Positions 1 to 6,996 of a DNA stretch of 64,000 bases are shown in pieces (the first letter of the stretch is position 1; each line of letters starts with the position of its first letter). The notes beneath the pieces were generated by a model. The model was not told the DNA's origin, searched no databases, and worked only from the letters and a program-made list of their open reading frames with translations. Both the position numbers and the translations under genes were made by a program. The stretch is taken from NCBI GenBank assembly GCA_046297695.1, contig JBKBHF010000003.1, positions 1-64,000 of the forward strand, written 5' to 3'. This stretch comes from Permianibacter sp046297695 (GTDB lineage: Bacteria > Pseudomonadota > Gammaproteobacteria > Enterobacterales > Permianibacteraceae).

Positions 1-1
1 A

Positions 2-36
2 CCCCCTCCCGGCCACCCCCATCACAGGGGGAGGAG
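2..36. repeat. GC-rich inverted repeat downstream of map
   Basis: Five C at 16-20 pair with five G at 27-31 around the six-base loop ATCACA, and CCTCCC at 5-10 can pair alternatively with GGGAGG at 29-34. It lies just after the map stop codon (read on the minus strand). The poly-A tract at 37-45 becomes a T tract that precedes the stem on the minus strand, so this does not look like a standard intrinsic terminator for map. C-rich/G-rich pairs of this kind occur as dispersed intergenic repeats in many proteobacteria. Confidence 0.4.
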
Positions 37-45
37 AAAAAAAAA

Positions 46-813
46 TCAGAAGCTCTCTTCTTTCCGCTTCGTCAACACTTCACAACCCGAAGCCGTAATC
101 AAAATCGTGTGCTCCCACTGCGCTGACAACGATCGATCTTTCGTGACCGCCGTCCAGCCATCACGCATCAACGAGACATGCCGTTTGCCGGCATTGATCA
201 TCGGCTCGATGGTGAAGCACATGCCTTCTTTCAGCTCCATGCCGGTGCCGGCGCGGCCGTAGTGCAGGATCTGCGGATCTTCGTGGAAGATGGCGCCGAT
301 GCCGTGGCCGCAGTATTCCTGCACGACGGAATAGCCGGCACCTTCGGCGTGCTGCTGAATCACCGCGCCGATGTCACCGAGCCTGGCGCCCGGTTTGACG
401 ATGGCGATGGCCTTGTACAGGCATTCTTGCGTCACGCGGATCAAGCGCTCAGCCTGGATGCTCGGTTTGCCGACGACGAACATTTTGCTGGTGTCGCCGT
501 GGTAGCCGTCTTTGATCACGGTGATGTCGATGTTGACGATGTCGCCGTCTTTCAGTTCACGCTCGTTCGGAATGCCGTGGCAGACCACGTGGTTGACCGA
601 GGTGCAGATGGATTTTGGAAAACCGTTGTAGTTCAGCGTCGCTGGAATGGCGTGCTGGACGTTGACGATGTAGTCGTGACAGATCCGGTTCAGCTCGTCA
701 GTGCTGACCCCTTTTTTGACGTGCGGCTCGATCATCTCGAGCACTTCGGCGGCCAGCCGGCCGGCGACACGCATTTTTTCTTGTTCGGCAGGGGTCTTGA
801 TGGTGACGGTCAT
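46..813 (-). CDS. map: Methionine aminopeptidase, type I
   Basis: Cytosolic metalloenzyme that removes the initiator methionine from nascent proteins. The 255-residue product has the usual length of bacterial type I enzymes, and the whole pita-bread fold is present: the substrate pocket region around VNHVVCHGIP (about residues 73-82), the metal ligands in DIVNIDIT and HGDTSKMF, the CGHGIG histidine motif, the EPMI glutamate, and QWEHT near the C terminus. It is transcribed away from rpsB, the common arrangement in Gammaproteobacteria, although here a GNAT-like gene lies between them. No zinc-finger N-terminal extension is seen. Identification is secure. Confidence 0.97.
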   Translation of the reverse strand: MTVTIKTPAEQEKMRVAGRLAAEVLEMIEPHVKKGVSTDELNRICHDYIVNVQHAIPATLNYNGFPKSICTSVNHVVCHGIPNERELKDGDIVNIDITVIKDGYHGDTSKMFVVGKPSIQAERLIRVTQECLYKAIAIVKPGARLGDIGAVIQQHAEGAGYSVVQEYCGHGIGAIFHEDPQILHYGRAGTGMELKEGMCFTIEPMINAGKRHVSLMRDGWTAVTKDRSLSAQWEHTILITASGCEVLTKRKEESF

Positions 814-853
814 CGTCTCTCTCGTTACTCGTAAATTCAGCTAATCATGTTTT

Positions 854-926
854 GTCGGAGTGGCCTTGGCCGCGATTCTCGCCACAAGCCAGATGGCCAA
901 ATCATCGCGGCCAAGGCTGCTCCCAC
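854..926. repeat. REP-like inverted repeat (copy 1)
   Basis: Two 23-base arms at 854-876 and 904-926 are imperfect inverted complements of the form GTSGGAGYRGCCTTGGCCGCGAT, separated by 27 bases. The arm resembles the GTGGGAGCGGGCTTGCCCGCGAT class of repetitive extragenic palindromes well known in Pseudomonas. A related pair is found at 46798-46878. It occupies the gap between map and the minus-strand GNAT-like gene, so it lies 3' of the latter. Such elements are usually non-autonomous and are mobilised by RAYT (TnpA_REP) transposases encoded elsewhere; none is seen here. Confidence 0.7.
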
Positions 927-945
927 AGGTAAATACTTTTGCCGT

Positions 946-1638
946 TCAGTCCTTCGGCAACTCAAACCGGAATTCCGGTCGCCCGGTCAGCGACAGGTGC
1001 AGCCGGGGCCGTTGGCTCGCCAGCACCAGCTGTAGCCGGCCGAGCATTATAAAGAAGGCTGAGCCGGTTAGCCGGGCGCCGCGCTTCTGGTGCGAGCGTA
1101 AGGACGCCGAGTTGAACGCGCTGATCCGGCTGACCGACCAGCGGGCGCCTTCCCGATACAAAACCGCATTGGCCTCGTCCCAGAGTTGGGCGAACAGGCG
1201 CGTGACCCGGTATTTGGGCGCGACGTAGACGTCATAGTCCCAGACCAGCTCGGTTGGCTCCAGCCGGTAGTCGCAGCGGGCGTCGTCTTCCGGATAGTGA
1301 GTGTTCGCTAGCCAGAGAAAGGCGGCAATTTCGCCATTCTTGAAGGCGGCGAGGCAGCGATCCCCCCGGTTGAACCGGGCCCGGACGATGGCTTCCTTGC
1401 GGTCTTCGACCATCAAGGCCGGCTCGAAGGCGGTCAGCCAGCGGAACTCGACCCCCACCGCCGGCGCCACCGAGCGCTGGTCCGGGATGGGCTGGTAGGC
1501 AAACCGGTAGGCGGTCAGCTTGCCGCCGAGCCGCTTCCAGAGCTTCTGGAAGAGATAGAGCAGGGCGGGGCCGGTGCCGAGCTCGGCACGCAGCGCGGTC
1601 CATTTGCCGATTGCTGCTTTGATGAGGCGGAAAGCCAT
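946..1638 (-). CDS. GNAT-like acetyltransferase-fold protein
   Basis: 230-residue predicted cytosolic protein. The second half reads like a GNAT fold: a strand with ELVWDYDVYVAPKYR (about residues 128-142), where acetyl-CoA-binding proteins usually carry an R/Q-x-x-G-x-G/A loop, followed by an alanine-rich helix and then FNSASLRSHQKRGAR, which matches the common late motif in which an Asn and an aromatic precede the helix (N-x-x-S-x-x-x-x-x-K-x-G). The canonical pyrophosphate loop is not clean (YRVTRLF), so catalysis is uncertain. It sits between map and rpsB, transcribed away from rpsB. An AAGGA lies directly against the ATG, which is too close for a good ribosome site, so the start may be wrong. 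The substrate is unknown. Confidence 0.6.
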   Translation of the reverse strand: MAFRLIKAAIGKWTALRAELGTGPALLYLFQKLWKRLGGKLTAYRFAYQPIPDQRSVAPAVGVEFRWLTAFEPALMVEDRKEAIVRARFNRGDRCLAAFKNGEIAAFLWLANTHYPEDDARCDYRLEPTELVWDYDVYVAPKYRVTRLFAQLWDEANAVLYREGARWSVSRISAFNSASLRSHQKRGARLTGSAFFIMLGRLQLVLASQRPRLHLSLTGRPEFRFELPKD

Positions 1639-1741
1639 TCCTTATATAGGTCCGTCGTCCATGAAGCGGGCCCGGCAGTGTTTCAGCGTCCGCCGGCGGG
1701 GTCAAGCGCCGGTGCTTTCCGGTTGATGAGCGGCCTTGGCG

Positions 1742-1771
1742 TTGAGCCGGGCCGGTCGGTTGTGGTATAAA
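1742..1771 (+). promoter_or_regulatory. rpsB promoter with extended -10
   Basis: TTGAGC at 1742-1747 is followed after 18 bases by TATAAA at 1766-1771, preceded by TGG (extended -10). A GC-rich stretch follows immediately, as expected for a growth-rate-controlled (stringent) ribosomal promoter. In gammaproteobacteria the rpsB-tsf promoter is reported to be conserved with an extended -10. It lies about 160 bases upstream of the rpsB start, leaving a long leader. Confidence 0.7.
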
Positions 1772-1776
1772 GCGCA

Positions 1777-1930
1777 CCCCGCGCTGGGACCCGGTTGCTT
1801 TTACGAGCTGCTGAAGCCCCATGACGTGGTATACCCCACACGCGACTCCACCAATTTCTGACCCGGGTCCTGCTTGCAGGCGGCCAGAAAGGATCGCGGA
1901 GGCCCAACCCGACTCTCAATGAGGTCTACT
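1777..1930 (+). promoter_or_regulatory. rpsB 5' leader, probable S2-responsive region
   Basis: About 150 untranslated bases separate the predicted promoter from rpsB. The leader contains GC-rich complementary segments (for example ACCCGGGT near 1861-1868) and ends with the ribosome site GAGG at 1921-1924. Long structured rpsB leaders mediate autogenous repression by ribosomal protein S2 in Gammaproteobacteria. That function is inferred from position and family knowledge, not from a matched consensus. Confidence 0.45.
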
Positions 1931-2692
1931 ATGGCTCGCGTCACGATGCGTGACATGATCCAGGCTGGCGTGCACTTCGGTCACCGCACCCGGTTCTGGA
2001 ACCCGAAAATGAAACCGTACATTTTCGGTTCGCGTAACAAAATCCACATCGTCAACCTCGAACACACCCTGCCGATGTTCCAGGATGCGCTGAATTTCCT
2101 CGGCGGCATCGCGGCCAAGCGCGGCAAGATCCTGTTCGTCGGCACCAAGCGTGCGGCGGCGGACGTCGTTGCTGCCGAAGCCAAGCGCTGCGGTCAGTAC
2201 TACGTCAACAACCGTTGGCTCGGCGGTATGCTGACCAACTTCAAAACCGTTCGCCAGTCGATCAAGCGTTTGAAAGATCTGGAAGCGATGGCTGCTGACG
2301 GCACCTTCAACAAGCTGACCAAGAAAGAAGCGCTGATGCGTCAGCGCGAAATGGAAAAGCTGGAAGCCTCGCTGGGCGGTATTAAGGACATGGGCGGTCT
2401 GCCGGACGTCTTGTTCGTGATCGACACCGACCATGAAAACATCGCCATCTCGGAGGCCCGCAAGCTGGGTATCCCGGTGGTTGCTGTGGTCGACACCAAC
2501 TCGAATCCGGACGGCGTGGACTACGTCATCCCGGGTAACGACGACGCCATTCGCGCCATCGAGCTGTACCTGCGTAACGTCGCTGACGCCATCATCGAAG
2601 GCCGTCAGAGCGCGCCGCACGCGGAAGAACGTGTTGCTGACGAGTTCGTCGAAGAAGCACCGGCCGCTGCCGCTGCTGACGATGAAGCCTAA
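1931..2692 (+). CDS. rpsB: 30S ribosomal protein S2
   Basis: Structural protein of the small ribosomal subunit that also helps hold S1. The 253-residue product begins MARVTMRDMIQAGVHFGHRT, which aligns with the N terminus of enterobacterial S2, so the ATG at 1931 is chosen over an in-frame ATG 57 bases upstream; GAGG at 1921-1924 supports it. Further family features are RNKIHIVNLE, the NRWLGGMLTNF block and the DTNSNPDGVDYVIPGNDDA segment. The C terminus is an Ala/Glu-rich acidic tail. It is first in the rpsB-tsf unit, separated from tsf by an intercistronic hairpin. Confidence 0.98.
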   Translation: MARVTMRDMIQAGVHFGHRTRFWNPKMKPYIFGSRNKIHIVNLEHTLPMFQDALNFLGGIAAKRGKILFVGTKRAAADVVAAEAKRCGQYYVNNRWLGGMLTNFKTVRQSIKRLKDLEAMAADGTFNKLTKKEALMRQREMEKLEASLGGIKDMGGLPDVLFVIDTDHENIAISEARKLGIPVVAVVDTNSNPDGVDYVIPGNDDAIRAIELYLRNVADAIIEGRQSAPHAEERVADEFVEEAPAAAAADDEA

Positions 2693-2719
2693 TCGGCTGG
2701 CGTTGCAAGACGCGCGGTG

Positions 2720-2747
2720 AAAAAGGGGGCTCATGGCCCCCTTTTTT
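2720..2747 (+). terminator. Intercistronic terminator/attenuator between rpsB and tsf
   Basis: GGGGGC (2725-2730) pairs with GCCCCC (2736-2741) around a five-base loop and is followed by six T. The preceding A run can extend the stem, a textbook intrinsic terminator. Its place between rpsB and tsf suggests partial termination that sets the S2 to EF-Ts ratio, as is known for this operon in other bacteria. Confidence 0.85.
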
Positions 2748-2807
2748 GAATACGAGTTTGTCTTTTCGATCAGCCTTGCAGCTGATCCTTTGCAAGAGGA
2801 TTTTCCC

Positions 2808-3692
2808 ATGGAAATCACTGCTTCCCTGGTCAAAGAACTGCGCGAGCGTACCGGCGCCGGCATGATGGAGTGCAAGAAAGCACTGCAAGAAGCCAATGGC
2901 GATATCGAGCTGGCCATCGACAACATGCGCAAGTCGGGCGCGGTCAAAGCCGCCAAGAAAGCCGGCCGCATCGCTGCGGAAGGTGTGATCGTCGGTCGCG
3001 TTGCTGGCGGTGAAGCCGTGCTGGTCGAAGTCAACTGCGAAACCGACTTCGTTGCCAAGGACACCAACTTCGTCGCGTTCGCCAACGCCGTTGCTGACGC
3101 TGCGCTGAGCAGCAAGGCCGCTGACGTTGCCACGCTGAATGAAGTGAAGCTGCCGGAAGGCGAGTCGGTGGAAACCACCCGCGCCAACCTGGTTGCCAAG
3201 ATCGGCGAAAACATGACCGTGCGCCGTCTCGGCCGCATGACCGGCGACAAGCTGGCGTTCTACAGCCACGGCGGTCGCATCGGCGTAGTCGTCGCGCTGT
3301 CGGGCGGTGATGAAGAGCTGGCCAAGCAGATCGCCATGCACATCGCGGCGGCCAAGCCGCTGGTGGTCAGTCCGGAGCAAATGCCGGCCGCTGAAGTCGC
3401 CAAAGAGCGTGAAATCGCTGCGGCCCAGGCTGCCGAGTCGGGCAAACCGGCCAACATCGTCGAGAAGATGGTCGAAGGCCGCGTCAACAAATTCCTGAGC
3501 GAAAACAGCCTGATCGGTCAGGCCTTCGTGATGGATCCGAACACCACCGTCGGCAACCTGCTGAAGAGCAAGGGCGCCGTCGCCGCCGGCTTCTTCCGTT
3601 GGGAAGTGGGCGAAGGCATCGAGAAGGCCGAAGACAACTTCGCAGCCGAAGTCGAAGCCATGAAAGCCGCCGCCATCGGTACCAAGGCCTAA
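2808..3692 (+). CDS. tsf: Elongation factor Ts
   Basis: Guanine nucleotide exchange factor that regenerates EF-Tu-GTP in the cytosol. The 294-residue product starts MEITASLVKELRERTGAGMM, with the conserved TGAGMMECKKAL motif and the CETDFVA signature near residue 80; the C-terminal dimerisation region is full length. The ATG at 2808 is selected because it matches the family N terminus and follows AAGAGGA at about 2793-2799; a longer in-frame reading begins inside the upstream hairpin. It is slightly longer than the E. coli protein (283). Confidence 0.98.
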   Translation: MEITASLVKELRERTGAGMMECKKALQEANGDIELAIDNMRKSGAVKAAKKAGRIAAEGVIVGRVAGGEAVLVEVNCETDFVAKDTNFVAFANAVADAALSSKAADVATLNEVKLPEGESVETTRANLVAKIGENMTVRRLGRMTGDKLAFYSHGGRIGVVVALSGGDEELAKQIAMHIAAAKPLVVSPEQMPAAEVAKEREIAAAQAAESGKPANIVEKMVEGRVNKFLSENSLIGQAFVMDPNTTVGNLLKSKGAVAAGFFRWEVGEGIEKAEDNFAAEVEAMKAAAIGTKA

Positions 3693-3760
3693 GCGCCGGT
3701 AGCCGCTGCCCTGAGTGAATCAGGCGCGCCGGCCGGGAAACCGGTCCGGGGCAGGCAAAG

Positions 3761-3822
3761 GCCGGGATTTGTGGCAGAATCCCGGCGCAACCCAACCCCT
3801 CTCCCTTGTCGAGAGGGGTTGG
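3761..3822. repeat. Two perfect palindromes between tsf and pyrH
   Basis: The 239-base tsf-pyrH gap holds two inverted repeats. GCCGGGATT (3761-3769) pairs with AATCCCGGC (3778-3786), and CCAACCCCTCTC (3792-3803) pairs with GAGAGGGGTTGG (3811-3822) with a seven-base loop. Neither is followed by a T run. The second belongs to the CCCTCTCC/GGAGAGGG type of dispersed intergenic repeat seen widely in proteobacteria and is similar in style to the element at 2-36. They may influence tsf 3' processing or pyrH transcription; no clear pyrH promoter was identified. Confidence 0.55.
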
Positions 3823-3931
3823 CGTAATCGGGGTTTGGAAATCTTTCCGTCCCTGTTGCCACGACTGCTGATTGACGGGCCGCCAGCGCCTGCTGCCGGC
3901 CCGCACTGACCGACCCGAACCGAGGACCGCC

Positions 3932-4660
3932 ATGACCGAATCGACCGAGCAGCTTCCCTACAAACGCATCCTGCTGAAACTCTCGGGCGAAGCCCTGATG
4001 GGCAACGAGTCGTTCGGCATCGATCCGACCGTGCTGGATCGGATGGCGGCGGAAGTGAAAGCGGTCCGGCAATTGGGCGCGCAAGTCGGCATCGTGGTCG
4101 GTGGTGGCAATTTGTTCCGCGGCGAGCGGCTCGCCAAAGCCGGCATGAACCGGGTCGCCGGTGACCACATGGGCATGCTCGCGACCGTAATGAACTCGCT
4201 GGCGATGCAGGATGCGCTGGAGCGCATCAAGCAGCCGACTCGCGTGATGAGCGCGGTGGCGCTCGCCGGTGTTTGTGAGGATTATGACCGCCGCTTTGCC
4301 ATCCGTTTCATGGAAGCCGGCAACGTGGTGATTTTCTGCGCCGGCACCGGTAATCCGTTCTTTACCACCGACACCGCCGCCGTGCTGCGCGGTATCGAGA
4401 TCGAAGCCGATCTGATCCTGAAAGCGACCAAGGTCGATGGGGTGTACTCGGCCGACCCGATGAAATTCCCGGAAGCCGTGCGCTATTCGCGGCTGTCCTA
4501 TACCGAAGCGCTGGAGCGTGAGCTCGGCGTGATGGACCTGACCGCGTTCTGTCTGGCCCGCGACCATAACAAGAAAATCCGCGTGTTCAACATGAACAAG
4601 CCGGGTGCGCTGGCGAGCGTGTTGAAGGGCGCCGACGAAGGCACCTTGATCGAAAAGTAG
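3932..4660 (+). CDS. pyrH: Uridylate (UMP) kinase
   Basis: Phosphorylates UMP to UDP with ATP in pyrimidine nucleotide synthesis; a hexameric cytosolic amino-acid-kinase-fold enzyme allosterically controlled by GTP and UTP. The 242-residue product carries the KLSGEALMG phosphate-binding start (about residues 17-25), the VGGGNLFRG loop, DHMGMLATVMN, the GTGNPFFTTD segment and the KATKVDGVYSADP C-terminal nucleotide site. The start ATG at 3932 follows CGAGGA; an in-frame ATG 60 bases upstream lacks family similarity. The rpsB-tsf-pyrH-frr order is highly conserved. Confidence 0.98.
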   Translation: MTESTEQLPYKRILLKLSGEALMGNESFGIDPTVLDRMAAEVKAVRQLGAQVGIVVGGGNLFRGERLAKAGMNRVAGDHMGMLATVMNSLAMQDALERIKQPTRVMSAVALAGVCEDYDRRFAIRFMEAGNVVIFCAGTGNPFFTTDTAAVLRGIEIEADLILKATKVDGVYSADPMKFPEAVRYSRLSYTEALERELGVMDLTAFCLARDHNKKIRVFNMNKPGALASVLKGADEGTLIEK

Positions 4661-4753
4661 CAGCACGCAGCGCACGCGGAATTATCCGTTTTCGAGAATG
4701 CTCGCCGGCACCCGCAGTGGTGGCTGGCACGAAAATCAGTAAGGGAGACGACC

Positions 4754-5314
4754 ATGACCATTGCCAACATCAAAACCGACGCGCAGACGCGCATGGCCAA
4801 GTCCGTTGAGTCGCTGAAAGGCAACCTGAGCAAGATCCGCACAGGTCGCGCCCATCCGTCGCTGCTCGAACACATCCATGTCAATTACTACGGCAGCTCG
4901 GTGCCGTTGCAGCAGGTCGGCAACGTCAACGTGCAGGACTCGCGTACCCTGGTCATTCAGGCGTTCGACAAGGGCGCGATCCAGCCGATCGAGAAAGCCA
5001 TTCACGAGTCCAATCTGGGCTTGAACCCACAAACTGCCGGCCAGACCATCCGGGTGCCGCTGCCGCCGCTGACCGAAGAGCGCCGCAAGGAGCTTGCCAA
5101 GGTCGTCAAGGGCGAGGGTGAGCAAGCCAAGGTCGCCATCCGCAACGTCCGTCGCGATGCCAACGAAGCACTGAAGAAGCTGCTGAAAGACAAAGCGATC
5201 ACCGAAGACGAAGAGCGGAAAGCCCAGGATGACGTCCAGAAAATCACCGATGGCAAAATCGGTGAAGTCGACAAACTGCTCGCCGATAAAGAGAAGGAAC
5301 TGATGTCGGTGTAA
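4754..5314 (+). CDS. frr: Ribosome recycling factor
   Basis: Together with EF-G it splits post-termination ribosomes into subunits. At 186 residues it is the standard length, with the tRNA-mimic signatures KIRTGRAHPSLLEHI near residues 29-43, YYGSSVPLQQVGNVNV, and the C-terminal helices with VAIRNVRRDANE and EDEERKAQDDVQKITD. A GGGAG ribosome site lies about nine bases before the ATG. It follows pyrH in the conserved order with a 93-base gap. Confidence 0.98.
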   Translation: MTIANIKTDAQTRMAKSVESLKGNLSKIRTGRAHPSLLEHIHVNYYGSSVPLQQVGNVNVQDSRTLVIQAFDKGAIQPIEKAIHESNLGLNPQTAGQTIRVPLPPLTEERRKELAKVVKGEGEQAKVAIRNVRRDANEALKKLLKDKAITEDEERKAQDDVQKITDGKIGEVDKLLADKEKELMSV

Positions 5315-5359
5315 TCGCGGCCGCGATTACCCGCCGCAGTTTTTTCGGAGGCGCAGTTC

Positions 5360-6112
5360 TTGTCTTCCTCTCCCGTCAATCCGACTGCCGACAGTCTGGT
5401 GCCGCAGCACGTTGCCATCATCATGGATGGCAACGGTCGCTGGGCGAAAAAGCGCAGTCTGCCACGCGTTGCCGGCCACAAGGTGGGCATGGAGCGTGCG
5501 CGCGACGTCACCGAAGCCGCCGGCAAGCGTGGTGTCCGCTCGTTGACCTTGTTCGCGTTCTCTTCGGAGAACTGGCAGCGGCCGCTCGAAGAAGTCAGCT
5601 ATTTGATGGATCTGTTTGTCACCGGTCTGGAGCGCGAAGCCAAATCCCTGCACAAGAACGGGGTTCGCCTGCGGGTCATCGGTGACCGGTCACGCTTTGC
5701 CGAAAAACTGCAACAGCGCATGGCCGAAGCCGAAGCGATGACCGCTGGCAATACCGCGCTGACCTTGAACATCGCCGCCAACTACGGCGGTCAGTGGGAC
5801 ATCGTTCAGGCCGCCAACCAGGCGCTGGCCGCCAAACGCACGAGCCATGATGCCTCGCCGCTGCAGGAAGCGGAGCTGGCACGTTTCCTGGCACTGGCGG
5901 ATCAGCCGCCGCTAGATTTGCTTATCCGCACCGGCGGGGAAGTGCGCATCAGCAATTTTCTGCTCTGGCAGGCGGCCTATGCCGAACTCTATTTCTCTCC
6001 CGTGCTGTGGCCGGATTTCGGTGCTGACGAGCTGGATGCCGCACTTGCCGATTTTCGCCAACGCCAGCGCCGCTTTGGCAAGACCGGCGAACAAGTGACA
6101 GGGGACAGTTGA
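5360..6112 (+). CDS. uppS: Undecaprenyl diphosphate synthase (cis-prenyltransferase)
   Basis: Condenses farnesyl diphosphate with eight isopentenyl diphosphates to C55-PP, the lipid carrier for peptidoglycan and O-antigen. The 250-residue product has the catalytic IIMDGNGRWAK motif (about 20-30), GHKVGMER, the FAFSSENW block, NYGGQWDIVQA and the C-terminal RTGGEVRISNFLLWQ. In many homologues the last motif reads GGEHRISNF; here Val replaces His. Start is TTG at 5360, supported by GGAGG at 5347-5351, eight bases upstream; no equally good ATG exists. The stop overlaps the cdsA start. Confidence 0.97.
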   Translation: MSSSPVNPTADSLVPQHVAIIMDGNGRWAKKRSLPRVAGHKVGMERARDVTEAAGKRGVRSLTLFAFSSENWQRPLEEVSYLMDLFVTGLEREAKSLHKNGVRLRVIGDRSRFAEKLQQRMAEAEAMTAGNTALTLNIAANYGGQWDIVQAANQALAAKRTSHDASPLQEAELARFLALADQPPLDLLIRTGGEVRISNFLLWQAAYAELYFSPVLWPDFGADELDAALADFRQRQRRFGKTGEQVTGDS

Positions 6113-6996
6113 TGTTACTGCAACGGGTCATAACGGCCTTGCTGTTGCTGCCACTGGTGTTGGCGCTGGTGTTCCTGTTGCCGCTGCCAGCGTTCGCGAT
6201 AGCGGTAGCCGCCATTCTGGTGCTCGGTGCCCGCGAGTGGGGCCGGTTCACCAGCGCGGAAAAAGCGGCGCCGTTGACCGCCATGTTGAGTTATCTCGGC
6301 TGCGCGATTCTGCTGTGGCAACTGTCGCCGCCGTTTGATTTCTGGCCGAGCTTGAGTTGGCCGACATGGTTGTGGTCGTTCGACAATCTACCGTTGATGG
6401 TGCTTGCGGCAGCGGTTCTGTTTTGGTTCATCAGCCCGATTCTGTTGTGGTTGTATCCGACACGCGCAAACTGGTGGCGGATCTCGCAAGGTGCGCGGCA
6501 GGCGCTCGGCGTGCTGTTGCTGCTGGCGACCTGGATTGCCTTGGTCAGTCTGCGCAAGATTGGCAATCTGCAAGATCCGCTGAAAGGCGCGCTGGTCATT
6601 TTCTATGTGTTGTTGTTGGTCTGGGCGGCCGATGTCGGCGCGTACATCGCCGGCAAGGCCTTTGGCAAACACAAGCTGGCGCCATTGGTCAGCCCGGGCA
6701 AAACCTGGCAAGGGTTTTTTGGCGGTTTGCTGCTGGCGCTGGTCATCGGCCATTTCGCGGCGCCGTTGTTCGGTTTGTCGAGCAATTCGGAATGGGGTTT
6801 CCGCGCGCTGGTGCTGGTCACCATCATTGCCTCGGTGGTCGGCGATTTGATTGAAAGCCTGTGCAAGCGCGAGGCCGGCATCAAAGACAGCGGTACGTTG
6901 TTTCCCGGTCACGGCGGCATGCTGGATCGCATCGACAGTCTGATGGCGGCCGCTCCGGTGTTTGCGCTGGGCGCCCTGTTGTTGGAGCTGCGCTGA
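6112..6996 (+). CDS. cdsA: Phosphatidate cytidylyltransferase (CDP-diglyceride synthase)
   Basis: Integral inner-membrane enzyme making CDP-diacylglycerol from phosphatidate and CTP, the branch point of phospholipid synthesis. The 294-residue product has about eight hydrophobic segments and the complete family signature near the C terminus: SLCKREAGIKDSG followed by LFPGHGGMLDRIDS. Start is ATG at 6112, overlapping the uppS stop by one base (TGATG); a TTG three bases earlier is also in frame. Its stop overlaps the dxr ATG, indicating translational coupling. Confidence 0.96.
   Translation: MLLQRVITALLLLPLVLALVFLLPLPAFAIAVAAILVLGAREWGRFTSAEKAAPLTAMLSYLGCAILLWQLSPPFDFWPSLSWPTWLWSFDNLPLMVLAAAVLFWFISPILLWLYPTRANWWRISQGARQALGVLLLLATWIALVSLRKIGNLQDPLKGALVIFYVLLLVWAADVGAYIAGKAFGKHKLAPLVSPGKTWQGFFGGLLLALVIGHFAAPLFGLSSNSEWGFRALVLVTIIASVVGDLIESLCKREAGIKDSGTLFPGHGGMLDRIDSLMAAAPVFALGALLLELR

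Noticed and set aside
178..834. 218-codon plus-strand open frame over map
   Set aside because: It is antisense to map, rich in Asp/Val/Ala/His from GC-skewed codons, and has no ribosome site or family motif.
847..1035. Small open frame across the first REP-like repeat
   Set aside because: It reads through the inverted repeat and the 3' end of the GNAT-like gene on the opposite strand.
1916..3250. 444-codon minus-strand open frame over rpsB and tsf
   Set aside because: It is entirely antisense to two certain ribosomal/translation genes; the length reflects high GC only.
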